Assembly: GCA_919902965.1 (NCBI GenBank) | Contig: CAKKSJ010000342.1 | Span: 3,334 to 16,314, forward strand | Reading direction: 5' to 3' | DNA from: Burkholderiales bacterium | GTDB taxonomy: Bacteria; Pseudomonadota; Gammaproteobacteria; Burkholderiales; SG8-39 | Length of the DNA stretch: 12,981 bases | Shown here: positions 12,915 through 12,981 of the stretch, one piece after another | Layout: the number at the start of each line of letters is the position of its first letter | Position numbering within the stretch: position 1 is the first letter of the stretch | Notes under the pieces: model-generated | Told to the model about the DNA's origin: nothing | The model's input: the letters and a program-made list of their open reading frames with translations, nothing else | Databases searched by the model: none | Translations under genes and position numbers: made by a program

Positions 12915-12981
12915 AACAAGCGCGACAATTACAGCGGTCTGAAGCTTCGATCCGCAGTCACGATGAAATGTACGATTGGTT

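Noticed and set aside
12962..12981. ATG near the right edge that might begin another gene
   Set aside because: Only six codons are visible and no ribosome site is evident.

Overview
The window is about 13 kb of GC-rich bacterial DNA with dense, short-spaced genes. The gene content points to a betaproteobacterium (Burkholderiales, Nitrosomonadales or Rhodocyclales): a CzcE-type periplasmic protein, ECF sigma factors with a small zinc-finger anti-sigma, a DUF302 plus YeeE/YedE pair, and a KaiBC plus histidine kinase operon. This assignment is an inference from gene families. No rRNA, tRNA, CRISPR array or intact mobile element is visible.

Region 1 (110-4330, + strand) is a KaiA-less kai operon: a double-domain KaiC ATPase with a coiled-coil tail, two different KaiB proteins, and a PAS/histidine-kinase/receiver hybrid. 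The genes overlap or lie 6-12 bases apart, and the operon ends in a clear Rho-independent terminator. It looks like a timer of the Rhodobacter sphaeroides KaiBC type, with its own two-component output.

Region 2 (4331-5610) holds a complete L-2-haloacid dehalogenase (- strand) with all catalytic residues, flanked by sequence without convincing genes and a long perfect hairpin.

Region 3 (5611-11860) is the most interesting part. On the - strand lie a CzcE-like periplasmic protein, an orphan ECF sigma factor, and a closely related second ECF sigma factor overlapping a zinc-finger anti-sigma gene. Divergently, on the + strand, lie a secreted peptide built of eight Asn-Pro-Cys-Ala-Ala-Lys-type repeats, a cytochrome c carrying the same repeats on both sides of its haem domain, a His-rich cytoplasmic protein (probably DUF6969), a secreted DUF302 protein and a YeeE/YedE-type membrane transporter. 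I found one promoter-like motif, TGTAAG-N17-CG(A/T)CTA, with identical spacing in front of three units: sigma factor 1, the czcE-like gene and the repeat-peptide operon. This suggests one ECF regulon in which sigma factor 1 controls itself, a metal-binding periplasmic protein and a Cys-rich/cytochrome export module. The likely theme is periplasmic metal (perhaps copper) or thiol/sulfur stress. The function of the repeat module is not known to me.

Region 4 (12011-12914, + strand) holds a DUF2652 protein resembling a class III nucleotidyl cyclase and a small unrecognised gene.
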